From NCBI RefSeq assembly GCF_000220175.1, contig NZ_AFPU01000001.1:310001-374000 (forward strand): a DNA stretch of 64,000 bases. Reading direction: 5' to 3'. The notes beneath the pieces were generated by a model. The model saw only the letters and a list, made by a program, of their open reading frames with translations, was not told the DNA's origin and ran no database searches. Shown in pieces: positions 6,872 through 17,159 of this stretch. The stretch is from Nitrosarchaeum koreense MY1. GTDB taxonomy: Archaea; Thermoproteota; Nitrososphaeria; Nitrososphaerales; Nitrosopumilaceae. Each line of letters begins with the position of its first letter. The first letter of the stretch is position 1. Made by a program: the position numbers and the translations under genes.

Positions 6872-8797
6872 ATGAGAATAATCAGTATGAGTTCTGTTGA
6901 TTTTACTTGGTTAATTGGTGGTCCCCAGGGAAGCGGAGTAGACTCTGGTGCTAATGTTTTTTCCAAAGTTTGCGCCGAGATGGGTTATCGTATTTTTGGT
7001 AAGAGGGAATTTTACTCTAATATCAAAGGTGAGCACAGTTATTTTGCAGTTAGAGTCTCTGATCATGAAATTCGTTCAAATGTAAATGACGTTACACTGA
7101 TGGCATCATTTGATGCTGAAACAATTTTCAGACATTTTGATGAGATTGCAAGTGGTGGTGGAATCATCTATGATTCTGATCTTGATAAAATAACTACTGA
7201 TGAAGTACATACTCTTGATAATTATTTTAAAGAAAGATTACATCAAGAACTTGAATCAAAAAACAAACCATTTACAATTGCAGGTGTTCTTGAGATTGCA
7301 AAGGAGAAAGGTGTTCATCTATACCCTGTATCTTTTAGAGAAATATTGACAAATCTTGCTGAAAAAACAGAGAATCCTAAACTTCGTGGATTAATTCGAA
7401 TGTTTAACGTCATTGCAGTTTCATTATCTCTAGGGTTAATCAAAATGCCACTTGATCCTCTGCTTTTATCAATTGACTCTATATTTTCAAAAAAACCTCA
7501 GATAGCAGAGATTAACAAACAGGCAGCAAATTTCTCGTATGATTATGCCAAGTCAAACTTTGGTGCTTTTCCATATTCTTTAACAGGAACTGAAAAACAA
7601 CCTGACACAATTCTTGTTCAAGGTCACTTTGGAACCTCGATTGGAAAAATGGTTAGCGGATGCAGATTTCAATCATACTATCCTATCACCCCAGCTTCAG
7701 ATGAAAGCGTATATCTTGAATCAAACGAACTTTTAGAAATCCAAAATGATAGACCTGGTTCAACTATTGTAATTCAAACTGAAGATGAGATATCTGCAAT
7801 GGGTATGATGATTGGTGCAGCACTTACTGGTACACGTTCTTCTACATCTACTTCAGGTCCTGGGTTTGCATTGATGACTGAAGCATTAGGTTGGGCAGGA
7901 ATCAATGAAGTTCCAGTTGTTATTACTTTGTATCAAAGAAGTGGTCCGTCAACAGGTCTTCCTACACGACATGGCCAAGATGATTTATTATTTGCAGTTA
8001 ATGCAGGACATGGCGATTTTCCAAAAATTGTTTATGCATCTGGAGATATTGAAGAGAGCTTTTATGATACAGGTCGATGTTTCAATTATGCAGATGTATA
8101 TCAAATCCCTGTTATTCATATGATGGACAAGTTTCTATCTAGTTCAGTTGTTACATGCAAAAGATTTGATCCAAAGAAAATTTCCATTGATAGGGGTTTA
8201 TTGTTAGATAAAATAGATGGCGAGTATAGGCGATTTGCATTTACTGAAGATGGAATATCCCCACGTTCTAAATTGGGTCTAGATAATGGCGTTTTTTGGA
8301 ATACTGGAGACGAATCTGATGAATTTGGTCATATTACAGAAGATCCTCAACTTAGAATCAAAATGATGGATAAAAGAATGTCTAGATTAGACCTTGTGTT
8401 ACAGCGAGTTCCACAGGAAGAACAAGTTGTCTCATTTGGAATCCATGACATTACGATAGTTTCTTGGGGTTCTACCAAAGGTCCTATCTTAGATGCCCTT
8501 TCTATGCTTAAAAAAGAAGGAATTGATATCGGATTTATTCAAATGAAACTGATTCATCCTTTCCCAGCTGAACATGTCAAATCACTTCTAAAAGATGTAA
8601 AAATCATCATTGACATTGAGGCAAATCACTCGGGACAGTTAGGTAAAATCCTAAAGCAAAATGTAACAAGAGAAATTGATTATTTTATTTTAAAATATAC
8701 TGGAAGAGGAATGACCAGCACTGAAATTTATGATTCACTAAAAAAGATAGTTGGAAATAATGCAAACAAAAGAGAGGTACTAAGTCATGGCGCTTAA
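6872..8797 (+). CDS. 2-oxoacid:ferredoxin oxidoreductase, fused gamma-alpha subunit
   Basis: The large subunit of a CoA-acylating 2-oxoacid:ferredoxin oxidoreductase, 641 residues. The gamma domain comes first ([18 protein letters not shown], about residues 15-190). The alpha/pyrimidine-binding domain follows ([44 protein letters not shown]), and a C-terminal transketolase-like domain has SWGSTKGPI. The [10 protein letters not shown] segment is typical of crenarchaeal-type two-subunit enzymes that oxidise 2-oxoglutarate or pyruvate. The next gene, overlapping by 11 bases, encodes the beta subunit. A second in-frame ATG 15 bases downstream could be the start. Substrate is not decided by sequence. 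Confidence 0.93.
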   Translation: MRIISMSSVDFTWLIGGPQGSGVDSGANVFSKVCAEMGYRIFGKREFYSNIKGEHSYFAVRVSDHEIRSNVNDVTLMASFDAETIFRHFDEIASGGGIIYDSDLDKITTDEVHTLDNYFKERLHQELESKNKPFTIAGVLEIAKEKGVHLYPVSFREILTNLAEKTENPKLRGLIRMFNVIAVSLSLGLIKMPLDPLLLSIDSIFSKKPQIAEINKQAANFSYDYAKSNFGAFPYSLTGTEKQPDTILVQGHFGTSIGKMVSGCRFQSYYPITPASDESVYLESNELLEIQNDRPGSTIVIQTEDEISAMGMMIGAALTGTRSSTSTSGPGFALMTEALGWAGINEVPVVITLYQRSGPSTGLPTRHGQDDLLFAVNAGHGDFPKIVYASGDIEESFYDTGRCFNYADVYQIPVIHMMDKFLSSSVVTCKRFDPKKISIDRGLLLDKIDGEYRRFAFTEDGISPRSKLGLDNGVFWNTGDESDEFGHITEDPQLRIKMMDKRMSRLDLVLQRVPQEEQVVSFGIHDITIVSWGSTKGPILDALSMLKKEGIDIGFIQMKLIHPFPAEHVKSLLKDVKIIIDIEANHSGQLGKILKQNVTREIDYFILKYTGRGMTSTEIYDSLKKIVGNNANKREVLSHGA

Positions 8798-9749
8798 ACT
8801 AGCAGATTACAAAACTGATGTACATAATGATTGGTGTCCTGGATGTGGGGATTTTGGAATTGTTAATGCATTACAGATGGCATTGGCAGAAATGGGAATA
8901 GAACGTGATAAGGCAACAATTTTTTCTGGAATTGGTTGTTCTGGAAAGACATCTCATTTTATCAACACTTATGGCGTTCATACATTACACGGAAGAGTTT
9001 TGACTTTTGCTCAGGGAGGAAAACTTGCAAACCCAGAGATGACAGTGGTTGCAGTTGGCGGTGATGGAGATGGACTAGGAATCGGCGCTGGTCATTTTGT
9101 TGCAGCTGGCAGACGAAATGTTGACATGACTTACATAATATTTGATAACGGAGTTTATGGATTAACTAAAGGACAAGCATCTCCAACGCTAAAACTTGGT
9201 GAGAAAACAAAATCACTTCCTTCACCAAATACTAACTATAATGTAAATCCAATTGGGTTGGCAGTAGCTAGTGGTTTTACTTTTGTTGCTCGTGGTTATT
9301 CGTATGATGTCAGACATCTAAAAGATTTAATCATAAAGGCAGTTCGTCATAAGGGACTCTCATTTCTTGATGTATTGCAACCCTGCCCAACTTACAATGA
9401 TATCAATACAAGAGACTGGTACGCAGGAGTTGATTTGGCAGAAGAATCAATGGAGAGACACGCTAGAATATACAAGCTTGAAGATACTCATTTTGACTAT
9501 AGTGTACATTATGATGATGAAACCGAAGTCAATGAAAAAATATCTCAGGCAATGATCAAATCTCTAGAATGGGGAAATAAAATCCCGATTGGAATATTTT
9601 ACCAAAATGAAATAATTTCTGAATATTCTACCCGCCTGACTGATAAAATCCCAAATTACCTTGAAAACCCCCCATCAAAACAAAAAATATCAGAAAACGG
9701 TTTACCTACCACTGATGTTTCATCCATCCTTGATTCCCTCAGAGTTTAG
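8787..9749 (+). CDS. 2-oxoacid:ferredoxin oxidoreductase, beta subunit
   Basis: A 320-residue thiamine-diphosphate-binding subunit. The TPP/Mg motif is [14 protein letters not shown] followed by [14 protein letters not shown]. Cysteines in [19 protein letters not shown] and LQPCPTYND are the expected 4Fe-4S ligands. Its start overlaps the alpha gene by 11 bases, so the two are surely co-translated. No separate ferredoxin-like delta subunit is nearby, which fits the two-subunit archaeal type. In thaumarchaea this enzyme connects 2-oxoacids to reduced ferredoxin and acyl-CoA. Confidence 0.94.
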   Translation: MALKLADYKTDVHNDWCPGCGDFGIVNALQMALAEMGIERDKATIFSGIGCSGKTSHFINTYGVHTLHGRVLTFAQGGKLANPEMTVVAVGGDGDGLGIGAGHFVAAGRRNVDMTYIIFDNGVYGLTKGQASPTLKLGEKTKSLPSPNTNYNVNPIGLAVASGFTFVARGYSYDVRHLKDLIIKAVRHKGLSFLDVLQPCPTYNDINTRDWYAGVDLAEESMERHARIYKLEDTHFDYSVHYDDETEVNEKISQAMIKSLEWGNKIPIGIFYQNEIISEYSTRLTDKIPNYLENPPSKQKISENGLPTTDVSSILDSLRV

Positions 9750-9803
9750 CAAGTCTGAAACCTAATAAGTTATAGACTAGTTTAATTTTAGATCACCTTA
9801 CTG

Positions 9804-10238
9804 TTGAACATAAACGAAGCAAATAAAATATTTAGAAAATCTATCATCAAAGGTTTCTTTGAACCAGAGCTTGTCAATCTTGATTTTAAAAAATCATCAG
9901 TCAAACATCCGTCCATAAATGACGATGGTTTAATGCAGTCTGATCTACTTCATGTGTTTTTTGATGTTGATACTGGCTCAGATTATCCTGATGCTGATGA
10001 ATGGTTCATTGTAGAATTGCTTTTTCCACATGATGTTAAACTACCTGATAATTTGAAAGGGACTGATTACTTTACAACCATTTCAGTTGAAAATGGAAAA
10101 ACATTTTGGCATCATCGTGAACTCATTCGTTACAAATATGGTAAATCAAAAAAACTTGATGATGCTTTAGAATTTTTAGAATCAAAATACAAAGAACTGC
10201 ACAGTTTACTTGAACCACTTCAAAAAGATCTCAAATAA
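9804..10238 (+). CDS. Conserved hypothetical protein, 144 aa
   Basis: A soluble acidic protein starting at a TTG about 20 bases after a TTTAATTTTA box. No catalytic motif is evident. It has DVDTGSDYPDADEWF and a C-terminal helical region (DDALEFLESKYKELHSLLEPL). It ends exactly where the convergent gene at 10239 begins. No function is proposed. Confidence 0.7.
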   Translation: MNINEANKIFRKSIIKGFFEPELVNLDFKKSSVKHPSINDDGLMQSDLLHVFFDVDTGSDYPDADEWFIVELLFPHDVKLPDNLKGTDYFTTISVENGKTFWHHRELIRYKYGKSKKLDDALEFLESKYKELHSLLEPLQKDLK

Positions 10239-10769
10239 TTAATTCCATCGATCTCCACTAAACGAATATGATTTATTTTCAGATTTTGCAGTTTTTAGAC
10301 GCCATCTTGCTGTTTGAGGATCAAACTTGTAGATTATTTCCAAAACATTTGGTGGTAGCTTCTCTGGGTCTAAATGATATGGAAGTAACTCTAAAACAAA
10401 ATCTATCTTTTCAATCGCATTATCGTATAGCTGTTTATCATCTGTATCTATAACAAAAATTATTTTTGGATTTCCAAAAAAATTAATGTTAATCTTTAAT
10501 GCATTTCCTGCACCTCTGCGTCTTTTCATCTCTTTGAATACTGCCTTCATTTTTTCCCAGCGTCTAAAATCAAACCATTGAAAAAATTCCTCATTAAAAG
10601 CAAGTGGTATGTCTATATTTAAAAAACTGACAAAATTTTCATCGTTTGCTTCAATCTCTTCTTGACTGATCATGAATCTGGAATTCAAATATCCATAAAT
10701 TACTTCAATCTCCCAAGGTGATATTCCATAATATTGTAACGATATTTTCAAATTCTCATTACTCATCAA
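10239..10769 (-). CDS. Conserved hypothetical protein, 176 aa
   Basis: A soluble protein with a mixed alpha/beta pattern, a basic patch (MKRRRGAGNALKININF) and a C-terminal Trp/Arg-rich end. No family was recognised. It converges with the previous gene with no gap between stop codons. A TTG/ATG choice at the very start (MMSNEN) changes only one residue. Confidence 0.72.
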   Translation of the reverse strand: MMSNENLKISLQYYGISPWEIEVIYGYLNSRFMISQEEIEANDENFVSFLNIDIPLAFNEEFFQWFDFRRWEKMKAVFKEMKRRRGAGNALKININFFGNPKIIFVIDTDDKQLYDNAIEKIDFVLELLPYHLDPEKLPPNVLEIIYKFDPQTARWRLKTAKSENKSYSFSGDRWN

Positions 10770-10866
10770 CTGTAAATCGTGAAAATTGTAATTAAAGCTT
10801 CAAATCAAGACTGGATGTGTACATTTTCTCATCAAAATTAAAATTATAGCGTAAAAAATACCCATT

Positions 10867-11196
10867 ATGAAAAAGGAATTTGTAGTAAGAAGTATTGATT
10901 CTGCTCCTGATGGCGCACCATATGTCGTTGTCTCTCTTTCTTCGGTTAAAGATCTAAAAGAAGGAACGATGCAATCACCTCAATCTCCTTTTGGAGCTCC
11001 AAAGGTCATGGGTTTTACCAACATGAATGACATGATGAAGGATCTCAACAAAATGTTCTCAGGAATGGGTGGAATAGGTATGCAAAGCGGTGTTACCCAA
11101 CTTAAACTTGAGATGCATGAATACAAAGAGATGGGTTTGTCTGTAGGTGATAAAGTCTATCTTGAATTAACCAAAGAAGAAACTTTGGGCATATAG
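10867..11196 (+). CDS. Conserved hypothetical protein with Met-rich linker
   Basis: A 109-residue soluble protein: a beta-rich N-terminus (FVVRSIDSAPDGAPYVVVSL), a Met/Gly-rich flexible middle (NMNDMMKDLNKMFSGMGG) and a C-terminal beta strand pair (YKEMGLSVGDKVYLELTKE) that resembles a small OB/SH3-like barrel edge. The function is unknown; the last segment recalls AbrB/translation-factor barrels only loosely. Confidence 0.7.
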   Translation: MKKEFVVRSIDSAPDGAPYVVVSLSSVKDLKEGTMQSPQSPFGAPKVMGFTNMNDMMKDLNKMFSGMGGIGMQSGVTQLKLEMHEYKEMGLSVGDKVYLELTKEETLGI

Positions 11197-11224
11197 TAAA
11201 TCCACTTTTTATTTTTTGATTATC

Positions 11225-11773
11225 TCAGATAGTACTGACAAATTTCCACAGATAAAATATACTTACAGTTCCAATTACAAATAACATTGGTTTCCATGCG
11301 AATACTGGAATACTAGGTGTTGCAAGTTTTACTTTATAATTGTCAAAAATTGTGTGAACATTTTTTTTAATTTTATCGTGCCATATTTTGTAATCTACTT
11401 GGTATTTTTTCATTATTTCCTCTACTTCGTATATTACAGGTGTTCTTTGTGATACAAGGTGTTGAAGATAGTCTCTTGAAACTTCAACTTCTGCATGTAT
11501 TCCTATCAATCCTTTTTTTAGATCTACCATTCTAATATGCATCTCCCAAGGCTTCTTTAGTTTAAGGTTCAAACCGTTTCCAATTTGATTTGGTTGTTTA
11601 TGTTCTAATTTGACTTTGGTAAATCCTTCAGATGTGAAAATTTTCATTAAATCTTCAAAACTTTTCTTAACTACGATATGGAGCTGTTCTACACCTTTAT
11701 TGTCTACGTTAATACTGTGTTTTAATCCGTCCAAAAATGAAATTGTTTTGGGATATTTTGTTAGATATTCCAT
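11225..11773 (-). CDS. Hypothetical protein with C-terminal membrane anchor
   Basis: A 182-residue protein with a cytoplasmic mixed alpha/beta region and a single hydrophobic segment at about residues 161-178 (KPMLFVIGTVSIFYLWKF), ending a few residues later, so it is probably tail-anchored. No family was recognised. It lies just downstream of cofE on the same strand (about 50 bases), so the two may be co-transcribed. Confidence 0.7.
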   Translation of the reverse strand: MEYLTKYPKTISFLDGLKHSINVDNKGVEQLHIVVKKSFEDLMKIFTSEGFTKVKLEHKQPNQIGNGLNLKLKKPWEMHIRMVDLKKGLIGIHAEVEVSRDYLQHLVSQRTPVIYEVEEIMKKYQVDYKIWHDKIKKNVHTIFDNYKVKLATPSIPVFAWKPMLFVIGTVSIFYLWKFVSTI

Positions 11774-11822
11774 TAATTCTGTGCTGAAAAAACCTCTATT
11801 TAAAGCAGAACCAATAAAATTT

Positions 11823-12599
11823 CTAGCGATTCGTTGGATTTGTTAAACCTCTAACGTATACGCATTGATCTGGAGATATGGCCATCTCAGTAGGACTAAT
11901 TTTTCTATCTGTGAGTTTAGCTCCGGAGTTTCTAACAATCGCAAATGGTTTTGATTCTGCGGCTTCACCCATCTTGTGATTTGCAATTGTTGCAAGATTA
12001 TCTACAACTGCTTGGAATGTCACCTTCAGTGGATTTCCAACAAGGTCTTTTTCTGCTCTCATGTCTAATACTGGTTCAATACCTGCACATGCTATTGCTA
12101 CACCAGATGTCCCAATACGTGATGGCATTAATCTACTATCTACTAGAATAATTCCAACATGGATTAAAAATTTTAAAAAAATCTTTCTTCTAATTTGTTC
12201 AGATATGATGTAGGGATTATTTGGATATAGAATTATTTTTCCTTTTTTAGCATTTGATTTATCAATTCCTGCATTTGGGGCCATTATGTTATCTGCTGAT
12301 GTAATGACAAATCCTGAAATTCCGCCAAAAATTTTATCTGATTCTCTTAAAATTATCTCTGCAATTTCTGCTTTCATTTGAAATTTCTTGGATACTCCAA
12401 TTCCTTCTTTTGATGCTTTTATCGTGTTAAGATCAACTAGTCTTCCTTGAGAATTGGAAATGAATTTAGTAGATATTACTATGACATCTCCATCTTGTAG
12501 TTTTTCATCATTTTTTTCTAATGTTTCTAATAATGTCTCAAAGACATCGAATTCTTCTTCTTTTCTTTCTGAAACCAAGGGTGATACAGTTAGAGACAC
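11823..12599 (-). CDS. cofE: Coenzyme F420:L-glutamate ligase
   Basis: CofE adds glutamate residues to F420-0 using GTP. This 258-residue protein shows the family pattern: GDVIVISTKFISNSQGR near residue 37, a metal/nucleotide region with SADNIMAPNAGID, an IGTSGVAIACAG motif mid-protein, and a C-terminal FAIVRNSGAKLTDR segment. It is full length compared with archaeal CofE (about 250 residues). A Ddn-like F420-dependent enzyme at 44.2 kb is a potential user of the cofactor. Confidence 0.93.
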   Translation of the reverse strand: MSLTVSPLVSERKEEEFDVFETLLETLEKNDEKLQDGDVIVISTKFISNSQGRLVDLNTIKASKEGIGVSKKFQMKAEIAEIILRESDKIFGGISGFVITSADNIMAPNAGIDKSNAKKGKIILYPNNPYIISEQIRRKIFLKFLIHVGIILVDSRLMPSRIGTSGVAIACAGIEPVLDMRAEKDLVGNPLKVTFQAVVDNLATIANHKMGEAAESKPFAIVRNSGAKLTDRKISPTEMAISPDQCVYVRGLTNPTNR

Positions 12600-12690
12600 A
12601 TCTACGTTGTTCTTTCTTTTCTTTTTTATTGTTATGCTACACCTAATACGTCTGAAAAGCTTTTAATCTGTATGAAGGGCTTTTTCGATT

Positions 12691-13962
12691 ATGAATATTA
12701 CCGAGAAGATCCTTGCTCGTGCTTCTGGCAGACAACGGGTTGCTCCAGATGATGTAATATTTGCAAATGTGGATAAAGTAATGGTCCATGATGTATCTGG
12801 ACCTGGCGTGATCAAAGTATTTGATAAATTAAAAAAACAAGGAATTAATGTTGACAAATTATGGGATCCAACAAAAGTTTGGGTAGCTGAAGATCATTTT
12901 GTTCCTTCAGCAGATAAAATGTCTGCTGAAAATGTGGTTAAACTATCTAACTTTACAAAAAACTATGGAATTGAAAAACACTTCAAGTATGGTATGGGTC
13001 AATACGGAATTTGTCACACCCTTTCTCATGAAGAGGCACTAGTATTACCTGGTGAGGTGTATGTTGGAGGCGATTCTCATACAAATACTACTGGTGCACT
13101 TGGTTCTTTTGCATGTGGATTGGGACATACTGATGTAGCATACGTATTACTAAATGGAAAGATTTGGTTTAAGGTTCCTCAAACATTATACTTTAAGCTA
13201 AATGGAAAACTTCCAGATCATGTGATGGCTAAAGATTTTATTTTAAAAATTATTGGTGATATTTCCACTGAAGGCGGTGCATACAAAACAATGCAGTTTG
13301 GTGGAAGTGGAATTAGTGAAATGTCCGTAGAAAGCAGATTGACAATGTGTAATATGACCACAGAGGCTGGAGCTAAAAATGGAATTGTTGAACCAGATCA
13401 AAAAGTCGTTGATTATCTTACAAGCAGAGGCGCTAAGAACATTACGCTAGTTCATGGTGATGCTGATGCTGAATATGAAAAGATATATGAATACGAAGGT
13501 TCTGAAATGGAACCGCTTGTTGCAAAACCATTTTCTCCAGAAAATATTACAATCGTAAGAGAAGCTCCATCTGTTGAATTGGATAAATCATACATTGGCT
13601 CTTGTACTGGTGCAAAGTATGAAGATTTAGAAGCTGCTGCTAAAATTCTCAAAGGAAGAACAGTTAAGATTAGAACTGAAATCTTGCCTGCTTCTATCTC
13701 TATTTACAAACGAGCAATGGAAAATGGGTTACTCAAAATATTCTTAGATGCAGGTGTTACAGTAGGACCACCTACATGTGGAGCATGTTGCGGTGCACAT
13801 ATGGGAGTCTTGGCAAAAGATGAAATTTGTATAAGCACTACAAATAGAAATTTCCCAGGAAGAATGGGTCATGTTGAATCTCAAACATATCTTTCATCAC
13901 CTCTTGTGGCAGCAGCATCTGCTGTAACTGGAAAAATTACTGATCCGAGGGATTTGAAATGA
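12691..13962 (+). CDS. Aconitase-superfamily dehydratase large subunit (archaeal LeuC/HacA type)
   Basis: A 423-residue large subunit of an isopropylmalate/homoaconitate-type hydro-lyase. The 4Fe-4S ligands are Cys in SYIGSCTGAKYED and the two Cys of TCGACCGAHMG. The substrate region includes GGDSHTNTTGALGSFACGLGHTD and FPGRMGHVES. The length and the GRMGHV form mark the archaeal/thermophile-type family rather than bacterial LeuC. The small subunit follows with a 4-base overlap. The reaction may be 3-isopropylmalate, homoaconitate or (less likely) citrate isomerisation. Confidence 0.9.
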   Translation: MNITEKILARASGRQRVAPDDVIFANVDKVMVHDVSGPGVIKVFDKLKKQGINVDKLWDPTKVWVAEDHFVPSADKMSAENVVKLSNFTKNYGIEKHFKYGMGQYGICHTLSHEEALVLPGEVYVGGDSHTNTTGALGSFACGLGHTDVAYVLLNGKIWFKVPQTLYFKLNGKLPDHVMAKDFILKIIGDISTEGGAYKTMQFGGSGISEMSVESRLTMCNMTTEAGAKNGIVEPDQKVVDYLTSRGAKNITLVHGDADAEYEKIYEYEGSEMEPLVAKPFSPENITIVREAPSVELDKSYIGSCTGAKYEDLEAAAKILKGRTVKIRTEILPASISIYKRAMENGLLKIFLDAGVTVGPPTCGACCGAHMGVLAKDEICISTTNRNFPGRMGHVESQTYLSSPLVAAASAVTGKITDPRDLK

Positions 13963-14444
13963 AAGGTAACGTCATAAAATATGCAAGAGACAATATAGAT
14001 ACTGATGTAATAATTCCCGGTCAATATCTCAAAGTACATGACTATGCCGAGCTTGCAAAACATGCTATGGAAGGACTTGATCCTGATTTTCATTCTAAAG
14101 CAAAAGAAGGTGATTTTATTTTATCCGGAAGAAATTTTGGATGTGGATCATCACGTGAACATGCCCCGATCGCACTTGCTCATTCTGGAATAAAGGCAGT
14201 ACTTGCTTTATCATTTGCAAGAATATTTTATAGAAACGCAGTTGATGGTGCATTTTTACTTCCTATAGAAATTGATCAGGATGCATACTCTGATATCGCT
14301 GAAGGTGATCAGATTGACATTGATTTAAAATCAAATCAAATCAATAATCTCACAAAAAACAAGACCTACAAAATGAAACCTTTCTCTGACATTATTGGAA
14401 AAATAATAGAAGCTGGCGGTTTATTCAAATACAAACCAGATTAG
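13959..14444 (+). CDS. Aconitase-superfamily dehydratase small subunit (archaeal LeuD/HacB type)
   Basis: A 161-residue swivel-domain subunit. Motifs are [16 protein letters not shown] (the specificity loop), then [17 protein letters not shown] and [16 protein letters not shown]. In methanogen homologues the loop reads YLRT in homoaconitase and YLVY in isopropylmalate isomerase (recalled from the literature). Here it reads YLKV, matching neither, so the substrate is open. It overlaps the large subunit by 4 bases and is followed 7 bases later by a second LeuC. Confidence 0.9.
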   Translation: MKGNVIKYARDNIDTDVIIPGQYLKVHDYAELAKHAMEGLDPDFHSKAKEGDFILSGRNFGCGSSREHAPIALAHSGIKAVLALSFARIFYRNAVDGAFLLPIEIDQDAYSDIAEGDQIDIDLKSNQINNLTKNKTYKMKPFSDIIGKIIEAGGLFKYKPD

Positions 14445-14451
14445 GATTAAA

Positions 14452-15867
14452 ATGGGAAAAACACTTTTTGAAAAAATTTGGGATGCACATGTTGTTGTCG
14501 AAAAAGAAAACAGTCCCTCACTAATCTATATTGATAGACATCTTGTTCATGAAGTTACATCTCCTCAAGCTTTTGATGGCCTTCGTATGAATAATAGAAA
14601 AGTACGAAGACCTGATCTGACAATTGCGACAATGGATCATAATGTTCCTACAAATAATAGGGGACTTCCAATTTTAGATCAAACATCTTCTGTCCAAATA
14701 CAAACTTTAGAAAAAAATTGTAAGGATTTTGGGATTAAACTATTTGATATTAACAGTCCTAATCAGGGAATTGTTCATGTCATTGGACCTCAATTAGGAA
14801 TTACTCTACCTGGAACAACTATTGTCTGTGGTGATAGTCATACATCAACTCATGGTGCTTTTGGTGCATTAGCATTTGGGATTGGAACTAGCGAAGTTGA
14901 ACATGTCTTGGCATCTCAAACTCTTTGGTTAGAAAAACCAAAGTCATTTGAAATTAAAGTAGAAGGAAAACGAAAAAACCCTCACGCTGTTACTGCTAAA
15001 GACATCATACTATCCATTATCAAAAATATTGGAACTTCTGGTGGTAATGGGACAGTAATTGAGTATAGGGGTGAAGGCATATCTGATCTTTCTATGGAGC
15101 AACGAATGACTATTTGCAATATGTCCATAGAAGCAGGAGCCCGTGCAGGCTTAATTGCCCCTGATGAAAAGACCTTTGAATATCTTAGAGGCAGACAATA
15201 CACTCCAAAAAACTATGAATTCCTAGTTGATTATTGGAGAGAAAATCTAAAAACTGACAGCGATGCAAAATTTGAAAAAAATTATACTTTGCATATTGAT
15301 GACATTGCACCTCAAGTAAGTTGGGGTACAAACCCTGGAATGACAATCGATGTAACTGAATCGGTTCCATCTCCAGAAGATTTTGCTAAAGGTGATCAAA
15401 ATCAAAAGAAGGGTGCAGAAAAAGCACTTGAATACATGAATCTAAAATCAGGAACACCTATGACTGAAATTAAAATTGATAGAGTGTTTATTGGTTCATG
15501 TACAAATGCCAGACTAGAAGATCTAATTGAAGCATCAAAAGTTGTTAAAGGTAGAAAAGTATCTCCTAATGTCAAAGCTATGATTGTTCCTGGTTCTCAG
15601 ATGGTAAAAAAACAAGCAGAGGAATTAGGTCTTGATAAAATTTTCATTGACGCTAATTTTGAATGGAGAGAATCTGGATGCAGCATGTGTCTTGGAATGA
15701 ATCCAGATATCCTATCTCCTGGTGAAAGATGTGCAAGCACTTCAAATAGAAACTTTGAAGGCAGACAAGGAACTGGTGGTAGAACTCATTTAGTAAGTCC
15801 TGTTATGGCAGCAGCTGCTGCAATATTTGGACACTTTGTAGATGTAAGAGAAATGGATTTGAATTGA
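14452..15867 (+). CDS. leuC: 3-isopropylmalate dehydratase large subunit, bacterial type
   Basis: A 471-residue protein of the bacterial-type LeuC family, which isomerises isopropylmalate in leucine synthesis. It shows the N-terminal [57 protein letters not shown], and 4Fe-4S ligands in [13 protein letters not shown] and [12 protein letters not shown]. It has the usual bacterial length and ends [18 protein letters not shown]. It follows the archaeal-type pair directly, and leuD starts two bases after its stop. Confidence 0.95.
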   Translation: MGKTLFEKIWDAHVVVEKENSPSLIYIDRHLVHEVTSPQAFDGLRMNNRKVRRPDLTIATMDHNVPTNNRGLPILDQTSSVQIQTLEKNCKDFGIKLFDINSPNQGIVHVIGPQLGITLPGTTIVCGDSHTSTHGAFGALAFGIGTSEVEHVLASQTLWLEKPKSFEIKVEGKRKNPHAVTAKDIILSIIKNIGTSGGNGTVIEYRGEGISDLSMEQRMTICNMSIEAGARAGLIAPDEKTFEYLRGRQYTPKNYEFLVDYWRENLKTDSDAKFEKNYTLHIDDIAPQVSWGTNPGMTIDVTESVPSPEDFAKGDQNQKKGAEKALEYMNLKSGTPMTEIKIDRVFIGSCTNARLEDLIEASKVVKGRKVSPNVKAMIVPGSQMVKKQAEELGLDKIFIDANFEWRESGCSMCLGMNPDILSPGERCASTSNRNFEGRQGTGGRTHLVSPVMAAAAAIFGHFVDVREMDLN

Positions 15868-15868
15868 A

Positions 15869-16453
15869 ATGCAATCTTTTAAAAAAATTAAAACTATTAT
15901 CACTCCATTAGATAAGGTAAATGTAGATACTGATCAAATTGTGCCAAAACAATTTCTAAAACTAGTCCAAAAGTCTGGATTTGGAAAATTTCTTTTTTAT
16001 AATTGGCGATACAATGATCAAGAGCAACTAAAATCTGATTTTGTATTAAATGAGTCTAAATACAAAAATTCCAAAATTCTTGTTGCTGGGGATAATTTCG
16101 GGTGTGGTTCTAGTAGAGAACATGCAGTTTGGGCATTGCTAGATTATGGATTCTCAGTAGTTATTGCCCCTTCATTTGCTGATATCTTTTATAGCAATTG
16201 TTTCAAAAATGGACTATTACCCATTGTTTTAGATGAAAAAACAATTGAAAAACTACAACTAGAAACCGGAGATGTAGAAGTAGATCTAGAAAATCAAATA
16301 ATCAAAACAAATTCCAAAACAATTCCATTTGATATTGATTCACACAAGAAAAAAATTCTTTTAGAAGGTCTAGATGATATTGCTCAAACTTTATTTTATG
16401 AGAAAAAAATTACTGAATTTGAAAACCAGTCTAAAATCCCATCTGTTTTATGA
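15869..16453 (+). CDS. leuD: 3-isopropylmalate dehydratase small subunit, bacterial type
   Basis: A 194-residue small subunit typical of bacterial LeuD: VNVDTDQIVPKQFLKLVQKSGFGKFLFYNWRY, then [21 protein letters not shown] and FADIFYSNCFKNG. The start lies two bases after leuC, so they form one transcript. Its last 23 bases overlap, tail to tail, the convergent nucleotidyltransferase gene. Confidence 0.95.
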   Translation: MQSFKKIKTIITPLDKVNVDTDQIVPKQFLKLVQKSGFGKFLFYNWRYNDQEQLKSDFVLNESKYKNSKILVAGDNFGCGSSREHAVWALLDYGFSVVIAPSFADIFYSNCFKNGLLPIVLDEKTIEKLQLETGDVEVDLENQIIKTNSKTIPFDIDSHKKKILLEGLDDIAQTLFYEKKITEFENQSKIPSVL

Positions 16454-17156
16454 TTTTTTTTACCGTAGTTTCGTTTCTTTCTAAAACCATCGGAGATTCT
16501 GCATCTATCCATTCTCTGTCTTCTATGTCATAGGCGCTAATTTTTCCTTCTTTAGATAATTGTTGTAAAATATCAAATGAAAGATTGATCTCTTTTTGTT
16601 TTTTTGTTTTAATTCTTTTAATGATGTCTTTTCCTAAAATGTAAACTCCTAGACATTCAGATAACTGTAGTTTCATAGTTGGTTTTTCTTTAAATTCTTT
16701 AATTATTCCGTCTTCTACCACTGCAAACCCTGTCTCTTCTTTTCTTTTTGTTCTTGTTGCAATACATGCTATGCTATTTTTTTCTTTGAAGACCTTTCTC
16801 ATCTTGACTAAATCTATGGCGCATAGATTGTCTACAAACCACAAAACAAACTCATTTTCTCCTTTGAGATTATTCTCAATGTGTAATAGATCTCCGCCAG
16901 TTCCACTTTGTGAGTCTTGTACAAATGTGATTTTTTTTCCTTTATTTGTATGGTTAAAATAATTTTTAATCTGACCGCCCAATCCTTGATAGTCTGAAAT
17001 TATGATGATCTCTTTGATAAAATCAAATGAACTTAGATATTTTGTAATATAATCAATTAACGGTTTATCTAATATTGGCGTCATTGCCTTTGGAAAATAT
17101 TCGGTATATGGCTTGCCTCTTGTTCCTTTGCCACCAGCTAAAATTATAGCCTTCAC
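16431..17156 (-). CDS. Sugar nucleotidyltransferase (NTP_transferase, GalU/RmlA type)
   Basis: A 241-residue enzyme that transfers a nucleotide to a sugar 1-phosphate. The N-terminus KAIILAGGKGTRGKPYTEYFPKAMTPI is the NTP-binding signature, with the catalytic Lys in FPKAM. A later Asp pair lies in WFVDNLCAID, and EFKEKP is the typical sugar-binding loop. It lacks the C-terminal beta-helix found in bifunctional enzymes. It starts 3 bases from the stop of rps9 and could be co-transcribed with the ribosomal operon. The sugar is unknown. Confidence 0.9.
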   Translation of the reverse strand: MKAIILAGGKGTRGKPYTEYFPKAMTPILDKPLIDYITKYLSSFDFIKEIIIISDYQGLGGQIKNYFNHTNKGKKITFVQDSQSGTGGDLLHIENNLKGENEFVLWFVDNLCAIDLVKMRKVFKEKNSIACIATRTKRKEETGFAVVEDGIIKEFKEKPTMKLQLSECLGVYILGKDIIKRIKTKKQKEINLSFDILQQLSKEGKISAYDIEDREWIDAESPMVLERNETTVKKIIKQMGF

Positions 17157-17159
17157 AGC

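Noticed and set aside
12691-14444. Assignment of the archaeal-type dehydratase pair as the citric-acid-cycle aconitase
   Set aside because: Two-subunit enzymes of this length normally act on isopropylmalate or homoaconitate; aconitases are usually single long chains. Left unassigned as to substrate.
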